A stretch of DNA of 9,187 nt from Rhodospirillales bacterium (GTDB lineage: Bacteria; Pseudomonadota; Alphaproteobacteria; Reyranellales; Reyranellaceae): the NCBI GenBank assembly GCA_013205335.1, contig JABMNB010000280.1, forward strand, positions 1 through 9,187, written 5' to 3'. The notes below the pieces were generated by a model. That model made no database searches. It was given only the letters and a program-made list of their open reading frames with translations, and was not told the DNA's origin. Of this stretch, positions 1 through 5,447 are shown in pieces (within the stretch, counting starts at the first letter, position 1; every line of letters starts with the position of its first letter). The position numbers and the translations under genes are program-made.

Positions 1-228
1 CTCAAGGGCCATGCCGGCGACGCCGCCGATGCCAACCTCACTGCCGCCGGATACAACTTCAGGCGCATCCTGGCCTGGCTCAGGATATTTTTCCGCATAA
101 TCCTGGCCCCCTCACAAGCGCCCCTAAAGGACAACCAACTCTCAATCCGGCTTCTTGACGGCCGACTCTTTAGTGGTCGAGTTTCATCGGCAGACGCCCG
201 GCTTGAGCCCGCTGAGCCAGCTCGGTGA
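1..228 (+). CDS. IS5-like transposase, C-terminal end (partial)
   Basis: The reading frame is open from base 1 to a TGA at 226-228 and enters from outside the window. Residues 1-31 read LKGHAGDAADANLTAAGYNF followed by RRILAWLRIFF. This is the typical tail of IS5-superfamily DDE transposases: a small Gly-Asp-Ala-rich turn, then a hydrophobic Arg/Leu helix. The catalytic DDE core would lie to the left and is not visible. After about residue 40 the frame no longer resembles the family, so the natural C-terminus or the IS end probably lies near 110-170. The last part overlaps, on the opposite strand, the end of the 234-aa gene at 170-874. I could not identify a terminal inverted repeat or target duplication. 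The family call rests on motif recognition; whether the element is intact cannot be judged. Confidence 0.7.
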   Translation, partial: LKGHAGDAADANLTAAGYNFRRILAWLRIFFRIILAPSQAPLKDNQLSIRLLDGRLFSGRVSSADARLEPAEPAR

Positions 229-874
229 GGATCGCAAAGGCATAACGCGCGCACCCTTCCACCGCTTTCTGCTCGGGCCGCATCCGCGCCCACGCCGCGA
301 CGTCGGTACCAGAAGCCTTCCAGGTCGCCGCGTTCAGGTCGGCCAGCTGGCGGCGCAGGGTCGTCACCGAGCCCATCACGACCCGGCGCCCGCTCACATC
401 CTCGCCCTCGAACGTGATCTCAAAGGCCACCGGCAGCCACAGCTCGACGTTGTGCACCAGATGGGAGTAGCGGGAGCGAAAGCCCGGTGCCGTCGAGCGC
501 GTCAGCGCGATGTCGTGATCCCACTCCTCCGGAAGGGTCTCGGGCCGGCGCAAGGTCGGATGCTCGGCATAGGCCGCCCACAGGACCAGCGAGCCGAAGC
601 CGTCCCAGCCCGGTCGATGGCTGAACCACGGCGCCGCTTCGGTTTCGTCCCAATCGAGAGGGGTTTCGATCCGGTCCCCCAGCGCCTCGGCCAGCACCGC
701 GCGCCACGCGATCACCTTCGGACGAATGCGATCCTGGGCCTTCGCGACATCGGTGAGCTCGGCGGAACGAGCAGGCTGCGGGGCCCCGCGCTCGCGTGTC
801 GCCTTCTCGACGAGATTTTCCCAGGCACCGGCGTAATAACGCGTGAGCGACCCTGCATAGACGTCAAGGGCCAT
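170..874 (-). CDS. conserved protein of unknown function, 234 aa
   Basis: The product starts MALDVYAGSLTRYYAGAWEN and ends with TAA at 172-170. I recall similar hypothetical proteins with the same N-terminus but know no function. It has no signal peptide or membrane segment, so it is probably cytoplasmic. Features include an aromatic, acidic block (TPLDWDETEAAPWF, residues 71-84), WDGFGSLVLWAAYAEHP (90-106), a VELWLPVAFE strand (143-152) and a C-terminal helical region. The start at 872-874 is chosen because the family begins M-x-L-D-V-Y; an AAAGGGA-like site lies about 13 bases upstream. An in-frame ATG 12 codons earlier is possible. A much longer open frame continues to 1492, but that extension lies over the neighbouring receptor gene and is not coding. 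The gene is convergent with the transposase relic and separated by 209 bp from the receptor gene upstream. The gene looks real; its role is unknown. Confidence 0.75.
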   Translation of the reverse strand: MALDVYAGSLTRYYAGAWENLVEKATRERGAPQPARSAELTDVAKAQDRIRPKVIAWRAVLAEALGDRIETPLDWDETEAAPWFSHRPGWDGFGSLVLWAAYAEHPTLRRPETLPEEWDHDIALTRSTAPGFRSRYSHLVHNVELWLPVAFEITFEGEDVSGRRVVMGSVTTLRRQLADLNAATWKASGTDVAAWARMRPEQKAVEGCARYAFAILTELAQRAQAGRLPMKLDH

Positions 875-1083
875 GAACGACCGGGTCCCTTTCGCTTCGA
901 ATGCCAACATATGCCAGCTGCTTGCAATAATCCTACACGTACAATCAAGACGTGCAGGCATGCAATCGCAAAGCGACGGAAGCCCCCGTAAATCTCGGCC
1001 TGCGATACGTTCCGCGCGGGTGCCGGCCCCAGCAACCTGCGCGAGCAATGCGAAGTGCGCGTTCGAAGCCGCCAATGCGCCGC
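875..1083. other. intergenic, no confident element
   Basis: These 209 bases separate the second TctC receptor gene (ends 1084) from the 234-aa gene, both on the minus strand. I see no T-tract terminator after the receptor stop. The segment 905-950 is relatively AT-rich on the minus strand and may hold the 234-aa gene's promoter, but I could not fit a good -35/-10 pair. Short frames crossing it lack family resemblance. Confidence 0.4.
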
Positions 1084-2076
1084 TTATTGCGGTTCGAGAT
1101 TCAGCCCCTTCACCAGCTCGATCCAGACCGGCCCCTCCTCGGCCACGATCTTTTCGAAGAAGACGTGGTCGCGCGCCGCATTGTCGATGCCGAAGGTGGC
1201 GAGGATTTGCTGGATGCGCGGGCTCTTGCCGCCCTCGACCATCATGTCCGAGAGCTTCTGCACGATCTCCTTCGGCATGCCGGCCGGACCGACCAGACCG
1301 ATCCAGCCCTGGACCTGGAAGGCCCGGTCGGTGACGCCCTGCTCGTAAAAGGTCGGTACGTCGGGCAGCTTCGCCATGCGCACCTTGGTCGGCACGGCGA
1401 TCGGCCGGCCGTTGCCCGTCTGCAGCACGCCCGAGGCCGCGGCGACGCTGCCGCTGCCGCCCTGCACCGCGCCCGAGCTGACGTCCTGCCACATCGGTGC
1501 TTCGCCGCGATAATGCACGGCCTCCATGCCGAGCTTGTAGTGACGGTTCAGCGCCTCCACGGCGACATGGCTATAGGAGCCGGCGCCGTAGGTGCCGAGG
1601 CTGGTTTTGTTGGCACGGGCATAGTCGGCGAGCTCGGCCAGGTTCTTGACCGGCAACTTGCTGTTGACGATCAGCGGCAAATGGCCCGCGTCCATCCACG
1701 AGATCAGGACGAAATCCTTGTCCGGATCGTAGGGCAGCTTCTTGAACAGGACCTTGTTCATGATCAACGTGGTCGAGATCGTCCACATCAGCGTGTAGCC
1801 GTCGGGCGCCGCTCCCTTGACCTGCTCGGCGGCAATGGCGCCGCTGGCGCCGGTCTTGTTCTCGACCGACACCGGCTGGCCGGTCTTCTGGGCGATGTAT
1901 TCGCCATATACACGGGCGAAAGTGTCGGTGAGACCGCCCGCCGGATAACCGCAGATGATCCGGATCGGTTTGTTGGGCCAGGCTGCCTGGCCGATGGCGG
2001 GAGCCGGCAGGGCCGCTGCAGCGGCAGCGGCAGAGCCATAACGCAGCACATCACGTCGCGACGCACGCACGATCAT
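1084..2076 (-). CDS. Bug/TctC family periplasmic substrate-binding protein (copy 2)
   Basis: This 330-aa product is a tripartite-tricarboxylate-transporter receptor of the Bug/TctC family, which binds carboxylates or related small acids in the periplasm. The N-terminus has a Tat-like motif (SRRDVLR, residues 6-12), an Ala-rich hydrophobic stretch and a likely cleavage site near AIGQ (27-30). Family landmarks are YPAGGLTD (44-51), VENKTGASG (71-79), PDGYTL (91-96) and LPYDPDKDF (114-122); the length is typical. The start is supported by a strong AGGGAGG site (minus strand of 2083-2089) about 7 bases upstream. It is a close paralogue of the receptor at 2413-3402, one residue longer, with many shared blocks including MEAVHYRGE. 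No TctA/TctB permease genes are visible, which is common for orphan Bug receptors. The ligand cannot be deduced. Family call is firm; membership in the upstream operon is inferred. Confidence 0.93.
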   Translation of the reverse strand: MIVRASRRDVLRYGSAAAAAAALPAPAIGQAAWPNKPIRIICGYPAGGLTDTFARVYGEYIAQKTGQPVSVENKTGASGAIAAEQVKGAAPDGYTLMWTISTTLIMNKVLFKKLPYDPDKDFVLISWMDAGHLPLIVNSKLPVKNLAELADYARANKTSLGTYGAGSYSHVAVEALNRHYKLGMEAVHYRGEAPMWQDVSSGAVQGGSGSVAAASGVLQTGNGRPIAVPTKVRMAKLPDVPTFYEQGVTDRAFQVQGWIGLVGPAGMPKEIVQKLSDMMVEGGKSPRIQQILATFGIDNAARDHVFFEKIVAEEGPVWIELVKGLNLEPQ

Positions 2077-2082
2077 CGATAG

Positions 2083-2089
2083 CCTCCCT
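2083..2089 (-). promoter_or_regulatory. ribosome binding site of TctC copy 2
   Basis: The minus strand reads AGGGAGG here, 6-7 bases before the ATG at 2076-2074. It is a near-ideal Shine-Dalgarno site and fixes the start. The paralogue at 3402 has only a G-run in the same place. Confidence 0.6.
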
Positions 2090-2115
2090 GTGGCGCGGAT
2101 TTTTTTTGGCGACGG

Positions 2116-2352
2116 TCATGCCGTCCCGGTCGCGCCTGCGGCGAGCATGGCGACGATTTCGCCAGGCGTAAAGGCCACCCCTGATGGCATTGCCCGTATC
2201 CGGACATTCCGCGCAGGCTGGTGGCGGGTGCGGCGAGCTGCTCCAAGCTCCTCGATCTGCACCAGGCCGACATCCCGTTGAGCGGCGACGATCTGCAGGC
2301 CATCGGCCCGCTCATGCGCACCGGCGATCCTGCTGAAGCGGCGCCTCGGCAC
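2116..2352 (-). pseudogene. decayed CaiB/BaiF CoA-transferase fragment (C-terminus)
   Basis: The last about 20 codons (minus strand of 2175-2116) encode VAFTPGEIVAMLAAGATGTA and a TGA. This closely matches the end of the intact CoA-transferase at 3445-4650 (EAGFTQGEIDAMLKTGATRTA). At DNA level 2121-2172 matches 3462-3513 at roughly 43 of 52 positions without gaps. Upstream the frame stays open from a GTG at 2352, but the residues are Arg/Ala-rich and only PRRRFSRI loosely echoes the paralogue's PPRFSKT. The rest of the about 400-residue family fold is missing, including the catalytic Asp region. It sits between the two TctC genes, exactly where a second CoA-transferase would be expected if the [CoA-transferase + receptor] unit had been duplicated. 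The C-terminal match is seen directly; the duplication history is inferred. A short translated peptide cannot be excluded. Confidence 0.65.
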
Positions 2353-2412
2353 CTCGCCGCTCTTCCGTCTCTTCAGCTGCGAGCCGGAAGCAGGACGGTG
2401 GCTCTACCTGCG

Positions 2413-3402
2413 CTACTGCGGTTCGATCCCCAGGCTCTTGACCACCTCGATCGAGACCGGGCCCTCCTCGTCGAGGACCTGGCGGAAGTAGGCGGCGTCG
2501 CGGGCACCCTCGTCGATGGCGAAGGTGTCGTTGATCTTCCGGATGCGGTCGGTCTTGCCGGCCTCGACCATCAGCGCCGAAAGCCTCTGCACGATCTCGG
2601 GCGGCGTGCCGGCCGGCGCCGCGCAGCCTACCCAGCCGCGGACCTGGAAAGCCTTCTCGGTCAGCCCCTGCTCGTAGAAGGTCGCGACGTCAGGCAGCTT
2701 CTTCATGCGCACCATGGTCGGCACCGCAATCGGCTTCACGCTGCCCGCCTGCAGCACGGCCGTGCCCGAGGCATAGCTGCCGGTCGCGCCCTGCACGGAG
2801 CCGGAGGCCACGTCCTGCCACATCGCCGATTCGCCGCGATAATGCACCGCCTCCATCTTGAGCCCATAATGGCGGTTCAGCGTCTCGGTGACGATATGGG
2901 CGAAGGAGCCGATGCCGTAGGTGGCGAGCGAGACCTTCCTGCCCTGTGCCCAGGCGGCGAACTCGGGCACGTTCCTCACCGGAATGTCCTTGTTCACCAT
3001 GGTCGGCAGGTGACCGGTATTGAACCAGGCGACGAGGGCGAAATCCTTGTCGGGATCGTAGGGCAGCTTTTTGAACAGCGCCTTGTTCTGCACCATCGTC
3101 GTCGAATTGGTGAACATCAGCGTGTAGCCGTCGGGTGGCGACTGCTTGACGATCTCCGCTCCGATCGCGCCGGCAGCACCGGCCTTGTTCTCCACGATCA
3201 CCGTCTGGCCGGTCTTCTCGGCCACGTACTCGCCATAGGCGCGGGAGAAGATGTCGGTGAGCCCGCCCGCCGGATAGGTGCAGACGATCCTGATGGGTCT
3301 TGTCGGCCATCCTTGCGCGATGGCCGGCGCCGGCAGCGCTGCCGCCACCGCCGCCAGAGATCCGTAGCGCAGCAGGTCACGCCGTGTTGCCCGTACGATC
3401 AT
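2413..3402 (-). CDS. Bug/TctC family periplasmic substrate-binding protein (copy 1)
   Basis: This 329-aa product is a tripartite-tricarboxylate-transporter receptor. It opens MIVRATRRDLLRYGS, with a Tat-like TRRDLLR motif (residues 6-12), a hydrophobic Ala/Leu core and a likely cleavage at AIA|QG after residue 29. Landmarks are YPAGGLTD (43-50), VENKAGAAG (70-78), PDGYTL (90-95) and LPYDPDKDF (113-121). It starts 42 bp after the CoA-transferase stop on the same strand, so the two are probably co-transcribed. That pairing suggests the captured acid is converted to its CoA ester by the neighbouring enzyme. Only a G-rich stretch (about GGGGGGG, 6 bases upstream) serves as ribosome binding site, weaker than for copy 2. 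The ligand is unknown and no membrane subunits are nearby. The protein differs from copy 2 mainly in surface positions and the hinge region, so a shifted ligand range is possible. Confidence 0.93.
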   Translation of the reverse strand: MIVRATRRDLLRYGSLAAVAAALPAPAIAQGWPTRPIRIVCTYPAGGLTDIFSRAYGEYVAEKTGQTVIVENKAGAAGAIGAEIVKQSPPDGYTLMFTNSTTMVQNKALFKKLPYDPDKDFALVAWFNTGHLPTMVNKDIPVRNVPEFAAWAQGRKVSLATYGIGSFAHIVTETLNRHYGLKMEAVHYRGESAMWQDVASGSVQGATGSYASGTAVLQAGSVKPIAVPTMVRMKKLPDVATFYEQGLTEKAFQVRGWVGCAAPAGTPPEIVQRLSALMVEAGKTDRIRKINDTFAIDEGARDAAYFRQVLDEEGPVSIEVVKSLGIEPQ

Positions 3403-3444
3403 GGTCGCCCCCCCGATCGGGCGGCGACTCGTTGTCGGGACGGC

Positions 3445-4650
3445 CTAGCCTGTCTTGGCGGCCGTCCTGGTCGCGCCCGTTTTGAGCATGGCGTCGATTT
3501 CGCCCTGCGTAAACCCTGCCTCCTGGAGGACCTCGACACTGTGCTCGCCCAGCCGCGGCTGCAGGCGCGTGATCTCGGGCTTGGTCTTGCTGAAGCGCGG
3601 CGGGATGTCGGTCATCCTGATCCTGCCTTCGGTCGGGTGGTCGAATTCCTTCCAGAAGCCGGTCGCCTCGAGCTGCGGATCGACGAACAAATCTTCGAGC
3701 GTGTTCACCGGCCCGTGCGGCACGTTGGAGTCCTTCAACAACTCCACCCATTCGGCATTGGTGCGCTCGGCGCACAGGCCCGCGAGCGTCGAATAATACT
3801 GCTCGACGTTCTTCAGGCGGTTGGCCAGACCCTGGAAGCGCTCGTCGCCCGCGAGGTCGTCGCGTCCCACGAGCGTGCAGAACTCGCGCCAGTGGCCGTC
3901 GGTGTAGGGCAGCAGCGCGAAGAAGCCGTCCTTCGACGGGTAGGGCCGGCGCTCCTTGTTGAGCACGCGCTTGTATCCCGCGGTGTCGAGCGCCGGTAGG
4001 AAGGTCTCGCCATAGAGATGCTCGACCATGACGAAAGAGACCATCGTCTCGTACATCGGCACCTCGACCGACTGGCCCTTGCCGGTGCGCTCGCGTGCGA
4101 ACAGCGCCGCCAACAGTGCGGAGACCACGCCGTTGGAGCTGGTCTTGTCGGCCACGATGGTCGGCAGGAAGCGCGGCTGTCCCGCCACCACGCTCTGCAG
4201 CGCGGCGAGGCCGGAGCCCGCCTGGATGATGTCGTCGTAGGCCGCCTTCGGTCCCATCGGCCCGGCGGCGCGATAACCATAGGTCGCCAGATAGACGAGG
4301 CGCGGATTGATCTTCTCGAAGGCTTCGTACTCGACGCCGAGACGCTTGGCGGGGCCGGGGCGATAATTGTGCATCACCACGTCCGCGGTCTCTGCCAGCT
4401 TGAACAGCGCGGCGCGGCCGGACTCCTGCTTGAGGTCGAGCACGATCGAACGCTTGGAGCGATTGCAGCCGAGATAGAAGGCCGACATGCCGGGATTGCG
4501 CGCCGGCCCGAGCTGGCGCGTCGTGTCGCCTTCCGGAGGCTCTATCTTGATCACGTCGGCCCCGAGATCGCCCAACTGCTGCGCCGCCCACGGACCCAGC
4601 ACGACGGTCGTGCAGTCGAGAATGCGGACGCCGTCCAACGGACCTGCCAT
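3445..4650 (-). CDS. CaiB/BaiF (family III) CoA-transferase
   Basis: This 401-aa cytoplasmic enzyme should move CoA between a donor thioester and a carboxylic acid, as formyl-CoA and succinyl-CoA-dependent transferases do. It begins MAGPLDGVRILDCTTVVLGP, followed by GADVIKIEPPEGD (30-42), NRSKRSIVLDLK (63-74), NYRPGPAKRLG (95-105) and YGYRAAGPMGPKAAYD (124-139). Asp168, in VADKTSSN, sits where family III enzymes carry the nucleophilic Asp (Asp169 in formyl-CoA transferase). GKGQSVEVPMYE is also typical. The length is normal for the family. GGGAGGA about 9 bases upstream of the ATG supports the start. It is probably the first gene of a minus-strand operon with the TctC receptors, and divergent from the exported protein at 4773. 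Family call is firm; the acid substrate is not known, so I give no gene symbol. Confidence 0.93.
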   Translation of the reverse strand: MAGPLDGVRILDCTTVVLGPWAAQQLGDLGADVIKIEPPEGDTTRQLGPARNPGMSAFYLGCNRSKRSIVLDLKQESGRAALFKLAETADVVMHNYRPGPAKRLGVEYEAFEKINPRLVYLATYGYRAAGPMGPKAAYDDIIQAGSGLAALQSVVAGQPRFLPTIVADKTSSNGVVSALLAALFARERTGKGQSVEVPMYETMVSFVMVEHLYGETFLPALDTAGYKRVLNKERRPYPSKDGFFALLPYTDGHWREFCTLVGRDDLAGDERFQGLANRLKNVEQYYSTLAGLCAERTNAEWVELLKDSNVPHGPVNTLEDLFVDPQLEATGFWKEFDHPTEGRIRMTDIPPRFSKTKPEITRLQPRLGEHSVEVLQEAGFTQGEIDAMLKTGATRTAAKTG

Positions 4651-4689
4651 CTGAATTTTCCTCCCGTTCTTTCTTCCCGCTTACCACAA

Positions 4690-4706
4690 GTTGGTCACCC
4701 GCCAAC
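4690..4706. promoter_or_regulatory. possible operator dyad in the divergent intergenic region
   Basis: GTTGG at 4690-4694 and CCAAC at 4702-4706 form a perfect 5-7-5 dyad that contains a T-N11-A spacing, the general form of LysR-type regulator boxes. It lies 40 bp before the CoA-transferase start and 67 bp before the exported protein start, between two divergent genes. No LysR gene is in the window and such short dyads arise by chance, so this is only a candidate. Confidence 0.22.
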
Positions 4707-4772
4707 GGGCAATTCACAGGCAACATCCGGCTTCTGCAGGCGTTTCAGTCTGCAGCAAAGGAGATCGCAAAA

Positions 4773-5084
4773 ATGAGCCCCGACCTGTTGCGTCTGCTCG
4801 CCGCCACCGCCTCCGCCGGCGCCGTCCTGCTCGCCGCGACTTCAGCCTTCGCCGGCGACTGGAAGAAGGGCGGGGGGCACAAGCACCACCATCACCATTA
4901 CAGCGACGACCGCGTGATCGTGGTTCAGCAGCGGCCCATCGTCTATGCGCCGCGCCCCGTGGTGGTCTACCCGTCCCCGATGGGATACGCGCCCGTCTAC
5001 GAGCCGCGTTACGCCCCGGCGTACGGACCGGCCTACGGCTCCGGCGGCAATCTCAGCATCGGCGTGAACGTCCCGCTTCGCTAA
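4773..5084 (+). CDS. small exported His/Tyr/Pro-rich protein, 103 aa
   Basis: The N-terminus (MSPDLLRLLAATASAGAVLL, then AATSAFA) is a Sec signal peptide with likely cleavage after residue 27 (SAFA|GD). The mature 76 residues are low in complexity: a Lys/Gly lead, a His cluster (H36, then H38-H42), and a stretch from about 54 to 85 of repeated Tyr-Ala-Pro and Tyr-Gly-Pro units. The end reads GGNLSIGVNVPLR. Such proteins are frequent in alphaproteobacteria and are generally hypothetical. The His run could bind metal, and the Tyr/Pro part suggests an unstructured envelope protein; both are inferences. AAGGAG at 4758-4763 with a 9-base spacing firmly supports the ATG. It is transcribed alone, divergent from the CoA-transferase, and is followed 11 bp later by a large palindromic repeat that may end its transcript. 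Confidence 0.8.
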   Translation: MSPDLLRLLAATASAGAVLLAATSAFAGDWKKGGGHKHHHHHYSDDRVIVVQQRPIVYAPRPVVVYPSPMGYAPVYEPRYAPAYGPAYGSGGNLSIGVNVPLR

Positions 5085-5094
5085 CGTTCAGCAT

Positions 5095-5211
5095 TCCTCC
5101 CCATTCAAATGGGGAGGTGCCCGCGTCTTCGCGGGCGGAGGGGTCAGCGCGGCGCCGGAGAGGATGACCCCTCCGGCCCTGCGGGCCACCTCCCCATTTG
5201 AATGGGGAGGA
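5095..5211. repeat. composite palindromic intergenic repeat
   Basis: The outer arms, 5095-5119 and 5187-5211, are perfect 25-base inverted copies of one another. Each arm is itself a hairpin: CCTCCCCATT, a 2-base spacer (CA or TG), then AATGGGGAGG. Inside are a nested pair GGAGGGGTCA (5137-5146) / TGACCCCTCC (5165-5174) and two smaller hairpins, GCCCGCG-TCTT-CGCGGGC (5119-5136) and a GGCC...GGCC pair near 5175-5187. The whole unit can fold as one long cruciform. Similar CTCCCCATTTGAATGGGGAG-like units recur between genes in Bradyrhizobium-type genomes as I remember them; copy number here is unknown. It sits 11 bp after the exported protein stop, so it may act as a transcription end or RNA stabiliser. 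Open frames across it are artefacts of the repeat. Confidence 0.8.
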
Positions 5212-5223
5212 GTAAGAGGCGGG

Positions 5224-5252
5224 TTGACGTCTGCGTCTAAATAATCGATGTT
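5224..5252 (+). promoter_or_regulatory. possible leuA promoter
   Basis: TTGACG at 5224-5229 matches a sigma-70 -35 box at five of six positions. Seventeen bases later, GATGTT (5247-5252) is a poor -10 but keeps A at position 2 and T at position 6. A start near 5259 would give a leader of about 190 bases carrying the Leu-rich peptide and hairpin. An AT-rich TAAATAAT at 5238-5245 is an alternative -10 without a fitting -35. Confidence 0.3.
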
Positions 5253-5298
5253 CGCGACCATCATGCTGCGACTGACAACGCTTCGACTTATCGGCTGA
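5248..5298 (+). CDS. putative leuA leader peptide, Leu/Ile-rich
   Basis: A 16-residue frame reads MFATIMLRLTTLRLIG and a TGA. Four Leu and two Ile fall in the last 12 residues, the pattern of leader peptides in branched-chain amino-acid attenuators. If transcription starts near 5259, the second ATG (5263) would give MLRLTTLRLIG instead. No good Shine-Dalgarno precedes either start, so translation may be nearly leaderless. The stop codon overlaps the first bases of the long hairpin at 5297-5339, which is what ribosome-position control would need. It lies 149 bp before leuA. The composition and placement are seen; the regulatory role is inferred. Confidence 0.5.
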   Translation: MFATIMLRLTTLRLIG

Positions 5299-5339
5299 TC
5301 CGCCGCCCGTCCGGAAAAACCGGAAGGGCCCTGCGGATC
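5297..5339 (+). terminator. long hairpin in the leuA leader, attenuator-like
   Basis: GATCCGC (5297-5303) pairs with GCGGATC (5333-5339), GCCC (5305-5308) with GGGC (5326-5329), and TCCGG (5310-5314) with CCGGA (5320-5324), closing an AAAAA loop. This gives 16 pairs with one G-A mismatch and a small internal loop. A modestly T-rich tract (5340-5366) follows, but there is no clean T-run, so it may be a weak or Rho-assisted terminator or another control structure. A competing CGGC/GCCG pairing (5292-5295 with 5303-5306) would open the base of the stem. Confidence 0.5.
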
Positions 5340-5447
5340 GCTCGTCGTTCGTCTCCGTTCTCCCCCAACCAGTCGCCGCCTCCCCTTCATCCATTGCAGT
5401 GATCGTTTGAGCCATACGGCCGTGCGCGGCGCGAGGAGCTACCCGTC

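Noticed and set aside
875..1492. N-terminal extension of the 234-aa gene to a 440-aa frame
   Set aside because: The extra part overlaps the TctC gene in another frame, is Arg/Gly/Ala-rich and resembles no family; the natural MALDVY start is at 874.
952..2082. 376-codon plus-strand open frame
   Set aside because: Antisense shadow of the second TctC gene, with no family resemblance.
2100..2107. run of eight T as a terminator or slippery site
   Set aside because: It is noncoding, and on the minus strand, the transcribed direction, it is an A-run with no hairpin before it.
2221..3999. 592-codon plus-strand open frame
   Set aside because: It lies antisense to the TctC and CoA-transferase genes; its Arg/His/Gly-rich product is the usual GC-rich shadow.
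5095..5211. CRISPR-like array
   Set aside because: There are only two inverted copies, no direct repeats with regular spacers, and no cas genes.
5053..5415. minus-strand frames of 100-120 codons across the palindromic repeat
   Set aside because: Their sequence is generated by the inverted repeat, and no start is supported.
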